In this document: piece after piece, positions 56,198 to 63,918 of the stretch
Layout: every line of letters begins with the position of its first letter
Position numbering within the stretch: the stretch's first letter is position 1
NCBI GenBank assembly: GCA_017999895.1
Contig: JAGNKY010000004.1
Location: 171,569 to 235,568, forward strand
From: Bacteroidales bacterium
GTDB taxonomy: Bacteria; Bacteroidota; Bacteroidia; Bacteroidales; VadinHA17
DNA length: 64,000 nt
Reading direction: 5' to 3'
Program-made: the position numbers and the translations under genes
Notes under the pieces: model-generated
Database searches by the model: none
The model's input: only the letters and a program-made list of their open reading frames with translations
Told to the model about the DNA's origin: nothing

Positions 56198-57391
56198 CTA
56201 TTTCAACTCTTCGAGGGCATCTTTAATTCTTTTCATTCCAATCTTAATTTGTTCATCGGAGGCTGCGTAAGAAATTCTTATACAATCAGGTGCACCGAAA
56301 GCTATGCCTCCTACAACTGCTACTTTGGCTCTGTCGAGAAGATAATAAGCCAGTTCGTCGGAATTATGAATTGTTGTTTTTCCGTCACTCCTTCCAATAA
56401 AATATCTTATGTTGGGGAATACATAAAATGCCCCTTGTGGAATTCTCACATTGAGTCCTTTTATCTCACTTAAGAGTGAACATATCAAATCGCGTCGGCG
56501 CAAGAATGCCTGTCTCATTTTTTCGCGTGAGTTGCCTTTGCTCTGCAGAGCTGCCAGGGCCGCCCTCTGTGCTATTGAACATACGCCGGAAGTAAACTGC
56601 CCCTGAAGTTTGTTACAAGCATTAGCTATCCATAAGGGTGCGCCCATATATCCAATTCTCCAGCCTGTCATAGCATAAGATTTCGAAACGCCGTTAACGG
56701 TGATAACCCTGTCATAAATAAAATCAAACGAAGCGATGCTTTCATGCTTCTGCGAAAATATTATATGCTCATAAATCTCATCTGAAATTATGAACAGTTT
56801 TTCATGCTTTTCTATAACATTGGCAATCCTCTCCAACTCTTTGCAATCATAGACCATGCCAGTTGGATTTGAAGGGGAATTGAAAATAATAAGTTTAGTT
56901 TTTTCAGTAATAGCATTCTCAATTTGTTCGGGCTGTACTTTAAAATCGTTTTCAATAGTAGTTTCAATCACAACCGGCTTGCCCTGTGCAATTATCACCT
57001 GATCGTAATAACTTACCCAGTAGGGAGCAATAATAATTACTTCATCGCCCGGATTGACGAGAGAGAGAATAACATTTATAAGTGAATGTTTGCCACCCGC
57101 CGAAACTATTATTTGTTCAGGTGTATAATGCAGTCCGTTTTCTTCGAGAAATTTCCTCGATATAGCTTCCCGCAAGTCGTTATAACCAGGAACGGGAGGA
57201 TATTTCGTATAGTTTTCGTCAATTGCCTTTTTTGCAGCTTCTTTTATGTCTTCAGGAGTATCGAAATCAGGTTCTCCCAGACTTAAATTAATAACATCTA
57301 TTCCCCTGGCTTTCAGCTCCCTGGTTTTCTGAGCCATTGCCAGCGTCTGTGATTCTGATAACGACCTTACGCGGTCGGAAAGATATTCCAT
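56198..57391 (-). CDS. Class I pyridoxal phosphate aminotransferase (aspartate aminotransferase-like)
   Basis: A 397-residue PLP enzyme. The PLP lysine is Lys237 in GVSKSYAMTGWRIGY; the N-terminal NLSLGEPDFDTPE and the NSPSNPTGMVY motif identify the class I family. The sequence resembles aspartate aminotransferase of type Ib, but the substrate could be another amino acid. Length is normal. There is no spacer to the convergent nitroreductase. Confidence 0.92.
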   Translation of the reverse strand: MEYLSDRVRSLSESQTLAMAQKTRELKARGIDVINLSLGEPDFDTPEDIKEAAKKAIDENYTKYPPVPGYNDLREAISRKFLEENGLHYTPEQIIVSAGGKHSLINVILSLVNPGDEVIIIAPYWVSYYDQVIIAQGKPVVIETTIENDFKVQPEQIENAITEKTKLIIFNSPSNPTGMVYDCKELERIANVIEKHEKLFIISDEIYEHIIFSQKHESIASFDFIYDRVITVNGVSKSYAMTGWRIGYMGAPLWIANACNKLQGQFTSGVCSIAQRAALAALQSKGNSREKMRQAFLRRRDLICSLLSEIKGLNVRIPQGAFYVFPNIRYFIGRSDGKTTIHNSDELAYYLLDRAKVAVVGGIAFGAPDCIRISYAASDEQIKIGMKRIKDALEELK

Positions 57392-57432
57392 TATAAAGCA
57401 ACTTAATATCTAAGGGTTATATTGTTATGTTG

Positions 57433-57440
57433 CAAATTTA
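57433..57440 (-). promoter_or_regulatory. Putative -7 promoter element for the aminotransferase
   Basis: Minus-strand TAAATTTG, a TAnnTTTG match 41 bp before the ATG at 57391. No -33 is seen at the right distance. Confidence 0.4.
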
Positions 57441-57451
57441 ATGTAAAGTAA

Positions 57452-59521
57452 TTACAATAATTCAATACTCCTTTTGACAAAAGTACTCAGGTCTTCTCCT
57501 TTAAGCATATTATTCGAGAGCAAAGCGAGGTCGATAAGCTGGCGTACCAGCTTCTGTTCGCTTCCGTATTTTCTCAGCTTTTCGGAACGTTCTTTTTCTT
57601 TTATCTCGAGCTCTTCCTTTAGCTTCTTGATATCATCCTTTTCAACCTGACTTATTTCCTCTTCTTTTTTACCTTTATGTTCTTTTTCAAGGAAGTCAAT
57701 TTCTTCTTTTAGTTTTGCTATTTCAGCACTATTTTCCTTAAGGAAGGACTCGAGTGATTTATTCATATCCTGGAAAATATTCTCTATAATAGGATGATTA
57801 CCGTTAAGAACAAGGCTATAAGCATCGGGAAATTCATTGTAAAAACTAAATCCTCCTCCCAATTGCGACATATCTTTCATCCTTCTCATGTATTCGGAAC
57901 GTGTAATAATAACCGGCGCATCCTTTTCATCGAGAGGCTCCACTACTACAACAAAGTTCTCATCAGGTTTTATCTGACCCTTAAATACTTCTTTCAAATC
58001 TTCAATTTCCTCTGTATTTAATTTTAATTTCTTTTCCTCACCTTTCTGAATAAGTTTATCAATTACGTCGGCATCAACTCTTACGAACCTCGATTGTTTG
58101 AATTTACCTTCAAGGAAATTTATCAGATGAATATCCAGCTGACCGTCAAGAAGAAGAACATCATATCCTTTTTCTTTTGCCTTTTCTATATAGGAATATT
58201 GTTCTTTTTTATCTGTGGAATAGAGATAAATAAGAGTATTGTATTTATCAGTTTGATTTTCTTTTATGTGTTTTTCATATTCGTCATAAGTAAAATATTT
58301 TCCATCGGTATTTTTAAACAAAGCAAATTTTGAAGCTTTCTCATAAAATTTTTCATCGGTAATCATACCATATTCTATAAAAAGCTTCAGGTCGTCCCAT
58401 TTCTTCTCAAAATCTTCTCTGTTGTTTTTAAACAACTCATATAGTCTGTCAGCAACCTTTTTTGTTATATGAGCTGATATTTTTTTGACATTTGAATCAC
58501 TCTGGAGATAACTTCTTGATACGTTAAGAGGTATATCAGGCGAATCGATAACTCCGTGGAGCAAGGTCATAAATTCCGGAACAATTCCTTCAACCGAGTC
58601 GGTAACAAATACCTGATTACAATATAGTTGGATTTTGTTTTTCTGTATCTCCAGATTGTTTTTTATTCTCGGGAAATAGAGAATACCGGTTAGTTTGAAT
58701 GGATAGTCAACATTCAGGTGAATATAGAAAAGAGGATCGTCGTTGCCAGGGTAAAGTTCTCTATAAAAAGCAAGATAATCTTCCTCTTTAAGTTCTGTAG
58801 GTTTACGAGTCCATGCAGGTTTTGTATTGTTTATAATTCTATCTTTTCCTGTTTCGACATATTTTCCGTCCTTCCATTCTTTTTCTTTCCCGAAAGCAAT
58901 TTCAACAGGGAGAAACCTACAGTATTTTTTCAGAATTGATTCTATTCTCTCTTCTTCAAGGAACTCTTTAGATTCCTTATCTATATAAAGAATAACATCA
59001 GTACCTCTGTTATGGCGCTCCCATTCCTCGATAGTAAATTCAGGGCTGCCGTCGCATGTCCATTTTACTGCCTTTGCAACCTCTTTCCACGATTTAGTAA
59101 TAACTTCCACACGATCTGCAACCATAAAACAGGAATAAAAGCCAAGTCCAAAATGGCCGATTAGAGAGTTGGCCATGTCTTTGTATTTTTCAAGGAAATC
59201 GGTGGCACTGGAAAAAGCAATCTGATTAAGGTATTTATCCACTTCTTCCGCGGTCATGCCTATCCCACTATCGGAAACCGTAAGAGTTCCTTTCTTTTTA
59301 TCTATACTTACCCTTATTGTCAGGTCTCCGAGGTCGGTTTTAAGTTCTCCCGCATTGTAAAGTGCCTTTAGCTTAATTGTAGCGTCAACAGCATTTGAAA
59401 TAAGCTCGCGCAGAAAAATTTCATGATCCGAATAAAGGAACTTTTTAATAATCGGAAATATGTTTTCAGTAGTAACTCCAATTTTTCCCTTTTGCATGCC
59501 GAAAAATTTTTGGTTAGACAT
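57452..59521 (-). CDS. htpG: Molecular chaperone HtpG (Hsp90)
   Basis: A 689-residue cytosolic ATP-driven chaperone. The N-terminal ATPase domain is intact: FLRELISNAVDA, DSGIGMTAEEVD, GHFGLGFYSCFMVAD and the GTDVILYI strand. The middle and C-terminal dimerisation domains are of normal length, with an extra Lys/Glu-rich helix near residues 590-650. It sits 60 bp after the aminotransferase start and is not in an operon with known partners. Confidence 0.96.
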   Translation of the reverse strand: MSNQKFFGMQKGKIGVTTENIFPIIKKFLYSDHEIFLRELISNAVDATIKLKALYNAGELKTDLGDLTIRVSIDKKKGTLTVSDSGIGMTAEEVDKYLNQIAFSSATDFLEKYKDMANSLIGHFGLGFYSCFMVADRVEVITKSWKEVAKAVKWTCDGSPEFTIEEWERHNRGTDVILYIDKESKEFLEEERIESILKKYCRFLPVEIAFGKEKEWKDGKYVETGKDRIINNTKPAWTRKPTELKEEDYLAFYRELYPGNDDPLFYIHLNVDYPFKLTGILYFPRIKNNLEIQKNKIQLYCNQVFVTDSVEGIVPEFMTLLHGVIDSPDIPLNVSRSYLQSDSNVKKISAHITKKVADRLYELFKNNREDFEKKWDDLKLFIEYGMITDEKFYEKASKFALFKNTDGKYFTYDEYEKHIKENQTDKYNTLIYLYSTDKKEQYSYIEKAKEKGYDVLLLDGQLDIHLINFLEGKFKQSRFVRVDADVIDKLIQKGEEKKLKLNTEEIEDLKEVFKGQIKPDENFVVVVEPLDEKDAPVIITRSEYMRRMKDMSQLGGGFSFYNEFPDAYSLVLNGNHPIIENIFQDMNKSLESFLKENSAEIAKLKEEIDFLEKEHKGKKEEEISQVEKDDIKKLKEELEIKEKERSEKLRKYGSEQKLVRQLIDLALLSNNMLKGEDLSTFVKRSIELL

Positions 59522-59637
59522 ATAAACACAGTTAATTTATGCAAAAGATATGCCGTAAAGAAATACTGACAAATAGTCATAAATACTGAGGTGCCCGATT
59601 AATATAATCTAAACAATTATACGGGTTATTTAGAAAT

Positions 59638-60159
59638 TTAGAAATAAAGAGGAAATTTAATCCTGGCTATAATGAATATTATTAATGACAACATTAATCC
59701 ACATGCGAGCACTACAAGCGAAATATTTCGCCTTCGTCTGTAAATTGCCAGGTTATGTTCGCTTATGAGTTTTTTCACGGCATTATGAACACGAAGAACC
59801 ATGCTTGAGTTTCGAGGAATAAATGAATCAATATTAAACCTCAATTCCCTTCTTGCATCCTCTGTTTTATCCGGATTAACAACTATTATCAGAATACCTG
59901 TTTCAGGGTTGACTTTTTTTATTTTCTCTATAAGATTTTCAGCAGTATTATAACTCTCTTTCGAATCGTACACGCCAATAATCAATATTCGGCATCCCGC
60001 ACCCGGTTTCTCGTCTGGAAAAGCTTTAATAATATCTTCAGCATTATTGAAAACAGAAACATTATATCGCGTGGAGTCAGAAAATCGTTTACGGATATCC
60101 TCTGAAAAAGCTCTGTACTCATCAAGGCAATAAATATATGTTTTATGTATTTTGCTCAT
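59638..60159 (-). CDS. Membrane-tethered pseudo-receiver protein
   Basis: I do not recognise this 173-residue protein as a named family. The first 125 residues resemble a receiver fold (TYIYCLDEYRAF, ILIIGVYDSKESYN, GILIIVVNPDK), but the position of the phosphorylated aspartate is glycine in LIIGVY and the conserved lysine is lost (DSFIPRN). A basic stretch YRRRRN leads into one transmembrane helix at about residues 147-169. It is the last gene of the LytTR unit, six bases after the secreted protein. It may be a docking protein rather than a switch; that is inference. Confidence 0.7.
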   Translation of the reverse strand: MSKIHKTYIYCLDEYRAFSEDIRKRFSDSTRYNVSVFNNAEDIIKAFPDEKPGAGCRILIIGVYDSKESYNTAENLIEKIKKVNPETGILIIVVNPDKTEDARRELRFNIDSFIPRNSSMVLRVHNAVKKLISEHNLAIYRRRRNISLVVLACGLMLSLIIFIIARIKFPLYF

Positions 60160-60165
60160 TATCTA

Positions 60166-61008
60166 TTATTTAGCCTGTATGGCATTCTTTTCTCTGTTTC
60201 TTATGTCGATATCTTCCATGAGATTCCATGTTCCATTTTTAAGAACATAAGCATCGAAAGAAAAATCAGGGCCATAATACATTTTATTTCCTTTCATATC
60301 AGGTGTAAAGGGCGAAAGGTGATCGAATACTATGAGTGTATCCGCTTCAAATTTGAGCGACATAACGCCGGTGGAAGCATATTCAAAAATAATTCGTCTT
60401 GATATTTTCAGACTATCGCTAATACATTCCACGCCAAACTGAGGCGAACCGTTATTGTCAAACTTTAGAGTTTCGATTATTTTTCTTGTTATAAAGGGAT
60501 TACCATAATCAATTGCCAGCAATATATAACATTCTTCTCCCTTATGAATGAATGGCCTAACATCATAATAAAGTGCGCCATACCAGTTTTCTTTAGAATA
60601 AATCTGGTCGGAAGAAGGAGCATCTTTTTTATATTCGGCTTCAAGATAAGTTACTTTCGACGATTCCCCTTTTTGTGGACGGTGAATAAGATAGCAGAAG
60701 TATTTACCTGTAGTGTCGTTTAGTATTATGTTCCACGTCAATAATTTAATTGTTGAATCTGGAGAAGTAATTTGTCCGAGAAAACGCAGGTTAGTGAAAC
60801 GGTGATTAAAAATTGAATCGGATGAAGCATAACTGTTGAGGATTTGTTTAATTGAATCCACTATTATCATTTTTTGATGTGGAGGAATGTTTTGGCGCAG
60901 CCTCAGGAAATGATTTTCAAGGATAGATGAATCCGGATTTTGTGCCCCGGATAAAACCGTAATTAGCAGTGCGGTTAAAAGTAGGTAATATTTTAAATAA
61001 CTTCTCAT
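60166..61008 (-). CDS. Exported protein of unknown function
   Basis: I do not recognise this 280-residue protein. Residues 1-22 form a signal peptide (SGAQ). The mature part is beta-rich and begins with a helix-forming segment (residues 25-60), with phrases such as LLTWNIILNDTTGKYFCYL and YYDVRPFIHKGEECYILLAIDYG. It overlaps the aminotransferase by four bases (ATGA) and is six bases before the pseudo-receiver gene, so it is translated with them. No function can be assigned. Confidence 0.7.
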   Translation of the reverse strand: MRSYLKYYLLLTALLITVLSGAQNPDSSILENHFLRLRQNIPPHQKMIIVDSIKQILNSYASSDSIFNHRFTNLRFLGQITSPDSTIKLLTWNIILNDTTGKYFCYLIHRPQKGESSKVTYLEAEYKKDAPSSDQIYSKENWYGALYYDVRPFIHKGEECYILLAIDYGNPFITRKIIETLKFDNNGSPQFGVECISDSLKISRRIIFEYASTGVMSLKFEADTLIVFDHLSPFTPDMKGNKMYYGPDFSFDAYVLKNGTWNLMEDIDIRNREKNAIQAK

Positions 61009-62204
61009 CCTGAATATTTCAGACCTCTATCAATCAGGTTTATTATTTTATCGCATGCAAGTTTTATTTCATCCTCGGAAATTATTAGTGGTGGAGAAAT
61101 TCGAAATGCTGTATTGCAAAAAAGAAAATAGTCGAGAAGCAAACCAAATTCAGGTGCATGCTTAATAATGTAATCATTGAGTTTCTCATTTCCTGTTTCA
61201 ACTGCCAGAAGTAAGCCTTCGCCTCTTATTTCATGAATTGCCTGGTGTTTTAAATACCCTTTGAACATTTCTGTTTTTTTCACAGATTTTTCTGCCAGAT
61301 TTTCATCAATGATTGTTTCAAGTGAGGCAAGTCCTGCCGCACAGCAAACAGGATGGCCGCCGAAAGTAGTTATATGGCTTAGAGCCGGATTATAAGCTAA
61401 AGTATTCATTATGTCGCGCGGAGCAATAAATGCCCCCAATGGCATTCCTCCGCCTAAAGCTTTTGCCAGTACAAGGATATCGGGTACAACGTTAAATTTA
61501 TCAATAGCAAACATTTTTCCGGTACGCCCAAAGGCTGTCTGCGCCTCATCGAAAATCAAAAGAGTACCGGTTCTGGTGCATCGCTCCCGAAGAATAGTCA
61601 GAAAATCATTCTGTGGCCAGATAACTCCTGCCTCTGCCTGTACCGGTTCAACGACAACGCATGCTACCTGGTCGTCAATCATTTCAAGTGATGACATGTC
61701 GTTGAATTTCATAAAATAAATATCAGGCAACAATGGTCTGAATTTGTTCTTAAGCGTTTCCGATCCATTTATGCTTATCGCTCCATGTGTGCTTCCATGA
61801 TATGAATTCATAAACGACAATATCCTGCTTCTTCCTGTGAACTTCTTTGCCAGCTTAAGAGCTCCCTCTATAGCTTCGCTTCCTGAGTTGACAAAATAGC
61901 AGTTGTTAAGTGATTCGGGAAGGAGGGAAAGTAGCTTCTCTGCATATCTAACCTGCGGGTTCTGGATAATTTCTCCATACACCATCAGATGGAGGTAGGA
62001 ATCGACCTGCTCTTTAATTGCCGCAACTACGCGGGAATTATGGTGACCGACATTGTTTACCGATACACCGGATACGAGATCTATGTATTTTTCACCATGG
62101 GGACCATAAAGATAAACCCCTTCTGCACGTGCTATTTCAAGAAGCAACGGAGAACCGGAAGTTTGTCCCAGTAGCTGAAGAAAAAGCTGACGATTTGTAA
62201 TCAT
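61005..62204 (-). CDS. Class III aminotransferase (acetylornithine/ornithine aminotransferase-like)
   Basis: A 399-residue PLP enzyme. The PLP lysine is Lys248 in LVLAKALGGGMPLGAF; YFVNSGSEAIEGALKLAKKFTGR, the VVVEPVQAEAGVIWP stretch and LIFDEAQTAFGRTG identify the class. Arginine-pathway enzymes would be the usual partners, but none are in the window; instead it lies in an operon with a LytTR regulator and two proteins of unknown function. The substrate is therefore open. Confidence 0.9.
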   Translation of the reverse strand: MITNRQLFLQLLGQTSGSPLLLEIARAEGVYLYGPHGEKYIDLVSGVSVNNVGHHNSRVVAAIKEQVDSYLHLMVYGEIIQNPQVRYAEKLLSLLPESLNNCYFVNSGSEAIEGALKLAKKFTGRSRILSFMNSYHGSTHGAISINGSETLKNKFRPLLPDIYFMKFNDMSSLEMIDDQVACVVVEPVQAEAGVIWPQNDFLTILRERCTRTGTLLIFDEAQTAFGRTGKMFAIDKFNVVPDILVLAKALGGGMPLGAFIAPRDIMNTLAYNPALSHITTFGGHPVCCAAGLASLETIIDENLAEKSVKKTEMFKGYLKHQAIHEIRGEGLLLAVETGNEKLNDYIIKHAPEFGLLLDYFLFCNTAFRISPPLIISEDEIKLACDKIINLIDRGLKYSG

Positions 62205-62221
62205 ACTACTAATAACAAATG

Positions 62222-62929
62222 TTACCTTGCCATAACATTTATATCGTCGAACAATGTATCTCTAAACGATTTGCCGAGCGGTATGCTTATAGTCTGGTTT
62301 CCAACGGCAAGGTCGAGCGAATTATCTTGTATTTTCTGTATCATACTTTTATTCACGATATATGAACGATGAACCCTGACGAATAATCCGGAAGGCAAGT
62401 AGTTTTCAATAGCCTTCATAGTAAAATGAATTGTAAAACGGTCGCTAAATGTATTTAATGTGACATAATTCTCAAGAGCTTCTATATATATTATGTCTTT
62501 AATCTTAAGTTTAACAAAAGATGAGCCCTTTTTGATGAAAAATTCTTCATCAGCGTCGTTAACTGGTTCTTTTTTTGAATAATACCTTATAGTCTTATCT
62601 ATTGCTTTACAGAAACGAGAATAAGTAATAGGTTTCAAGAGATAATCAACAGCATTTAGGTCAAAAGCTTTCCTGGCATACGATTCAGAAGATGAAACAA
62701 TTATTATATTAGGTGGAGATTCAAGGCTTCCGATAAAATCAAGGCCGTTCATTTCCGGCATTTGAATATCAAGGAAAACAATATCTATATCTTTTCTTCT
62801 TGAAAGTTCATTACGTGCAGTAATTGAGTCACTGTAAATACCTACAAGGTTAAGTGAGGAATATTTCTTCACAAAACCTTCAAGCAGCTTACAACTCAGT
62901 TTGTCATCATCAACAATGATACAATTCAT
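62222..62929 (-). CDS. LytTR-family response regulator
   Basis: A 235-residue two-part regulator: a receiver domain with Asp7-Asp9, the phosphorylated Asp54 (FLDIQMP) and Lys99 (YLLKP), and a C-terminal LytTR DNA-binding domain (about 130-230) with YIEALENYVTL, FVRVHRSYIVN and SIPLGKSF. It heads a four-gene unit with a class III aminotransferase, an exported protein and a pseudo-receiver. No LytS-type kinase is nearby, so its partner is unknown. A strong promoter lies upstream. Confidence 0.93.
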   Translation of the reverse strand: MNCIIVDDDKLSCKLLEGFVKKYSSLNLVGIYSDSITARNELSRRKDIDIVFLDIQMPEMNGLDFIGSLESPPNIIIVSSSESYARKAFDLNAVDYLLKPITYSRFCKAIDKTIRYYSKKEPVNDADEEFFIKKGSSFVKLKIKDIIYIEALENYVTLNTFSDRFTIHFTMKAIENYLPSGLFVRVHRSYIVNKSMIQKIQDNSLDLAVGNQTISIPLGKSFRDTLFDDINVMAR

Positions 62930-62953
62930 ATTTCACTCCGCAGGTATGATGAC

Positions 62954-62984
62954 CAAAAATAATAAAAAAGCTAATTAATACAAA
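62954..62984 (-). promoter_or_regulatory. Bacteroidota-type promoter for the LytTR operon
   Basis: On the minus strand TTTG (62984-62981) and TATTTTTG (62961-62954) are 19 bp apart, matching both promoter elements. The -7 is 24 bp from the ATG at 62929. Confidence 0.6.
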
Positions 62985-63000
62985 CACAGGGTAAAAGAAT

Positions 63001-63030
63001 AAAAAAACCCCTGGGAACATTTCCAGGGGT
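63001..63030 (-). terminator. Terminator after the HU gene
   Basis: On the minus strand an ACCCCTGG/CCAGGGGT stem (63030-63007) is followed by seven T residues (63007-63001). It would end transcription of HU. Confidence 0.85.
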
Positions 63031-63031
63031 A

Positions 63032-63055
63032 TTAATCTGTACTATAACAGATTAA
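63032..63055. repeat. Perfect inverted repeat at the HU stop codon
   Basis: TTAATCTGT and ACAGATTAA flank a six-base loop; the repeat includes the HU stop codon and directly precedes the terminator hairpin. It may stabilise the mRNA end or simply strengthen termination. Confidence 0.65.
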
Positions 63056-63321
63056 AGACCTTTGTTCAATGCAGGTGCTGGTTTGAATTTTACGACTTTT
63101 TTTGCAGGGACATTTAGCTTAGCACCCGTACGTGGATTACGTACAACACGAGCGCTTCTTTTAGCGACAGAGAATGTGCCAAGACCCGGAAGCTGAAGCC
63201 TCTGGCCTTTTTTCATGGCTTTCGACACAGAGGAAACGAATGCATTTATAGCAAGCCCTGCAGTCTTTTTTGAAACACCTGCCTCATTAGCAACTGCTTC
63301 TACCAATTCTTTTTTTGTCAT
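63052..63321 (-). CDS. HU-family DNA-binding protein
   Basis: An 89-residue nucleoid protein that bends DNA as a dimer. The start MTKKELVEAVANEAGVSKKTAG, the GLGTFSVAKRSARVVRNPRTG arm and the VPAKKVVKFKPAPALN end match HU. I chose the ATG at 63321 because it gives the standard length; an upstream ATG at 63369 would add 16 residues and overlap the promoter. Confidence 0.95.
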   Translation of the reverse strand: MTKKELVEAVANEAGVSKKTAGLAINAFVSSVSKAMKKGQRLQLPGLGTFSVAKRSARVVRNPRTGAKLNVPAKKVVKFKPAPALNKGL

Positions 63322-63366
63322 AATTTTGATAATTTTAGAGTTAGACTTAATAGTCATTGTTGAATA

Positions 63367-63397
63367 CAAAAGTATTTCATTTTAATTCATAAGCAAA
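63367..63397 (-). promoter_or_regulatory. Bacteroidota-type promoter for HU
   Basis: Minus-strand TTTG (63397-63394), a 19-bp spacer and TACTTTTG (63374-63367). Both elements match consensus and the -7 is 45 bp before the chosen ATG. Confidence 0.65.
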
Positions 63398-63624
63398 TTA
63401 ATTTTTGCTTTTTTCCGCAAATAGTGGTACTTTAAGGATAAACTAGCGTTTTTCTTTGACTAAAATTTTTTTTGTCCCGTTTCTGTATTCCCCTTTAATT
63501 CTTCAATTCAGCAATTTTTTTGTTGCTTATACTTGTTAATATTTTGTTCAAAATTTTCTTAATAAATTGGTTTGTAATTTTTTAACTATATTTTTCCTTC
63601 AATTTCCGGAATCTTTAAAAATAT

Positions 63625-63632
63625 TATCTTTG
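63625..63632 (+). promoter_or_regulatory. Putative -7 promoter element for tRNA-Ser
   Basis: TATCTTTG, a perfect TAnnTTTG match, about 150 bp before the tRNA. The upstream -33 is weak (TTTC with an 18-bp spacer). Confidence 0.4.
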
Positions 63633-63745
63633 CAACCTAAGAAATTGTACTTTGAAAGAATGAATATTTAATTATATAGCCGCTCAGCAACACTGTGAAT
63701 AAAAAAACTGAATAGCTGAATAATGGCTTTAACAATACAAAGGTC

Positions 63746-63775
63746 GCCTTCGTCCCGAATTCTCGGGACTTCGGC
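63746..63775. repeat. GC-rich hairpin upstream of tRNA-Ser
   Basis: A perfect 7-bp stem (GTCCCGA/TCGGGAC, loop ATTC, 63752-63769) is extended by an outer GCC/GGC pair across a TTC/TTC internal loop. It ends 8 bp before the tRNA. Confidence 0.6.
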
Positions 63776-63783
63776 AACCAAAG

Positions 63784-63872
63784 GGAGAAATGGCAGAGTG
63801 GTCGAATGCGACGGTCTTGAAAACCGTTTTCCGCCTTCCGGCGGAACGGGGGTTCGAATCCCTCTTTCTCCG
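63784..63872 (+). tRNA. tRNA-Ser (anticodon TGA)
   Basis: Bases 63784-63790 pair with 63865-63871 to form a perfect acceptor stem. The anticodon stem is ACGGT/ACCGT (63811-63815 and 63823-63827) with anticodon TGA at 63818-63820, read as serine UCA codons. A long variable arm (CCGCC/GGCGG) confirms a serine-type class II tRNA, and the T-arm GGTTCGAATCC is present. The discriminator base is G at 63872. The 3' CCA is not encoded (the next bases are CAC). Confidence 0.95.
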
Positions 63873-63886
63873 CACCGGCAAATTAC

Positions 63887-63918
63887 ACCTTCGGCATCAG
63901 CCGGAGGTTTTTGTTTTT
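63887..63918 (+). terminator. Terminator after tRNA-Ser
   Basis: ACCTTCGGC, loop ATCA and GCCGGAGGT (one G-T pair) form a 9-bp stem at 63887-63908, followed by TTTTTGTTTTT. It lies 14 bp after the tRNA. Confidence 0.75.

Larger units (their letters stand above)
63322..63783. other. 462-bp AT-rich spacer between HU and tRNA-Ser, no protein gene seen
   Basis: The region holds the HU promoter at its left end, a TATCTTTG promoter-like site for the tRNA side and a GC-rich hairpin (63746-63775) just before the tRNA. No credible protein-coding frame is present. Confidence 0.6.

Noticed and set aside
63322..63369. Upstream ATG adding 16 residues to HU
   Set aside because: The HU family begins at MTKKELVEAV and the longer start would overlap the promoter.
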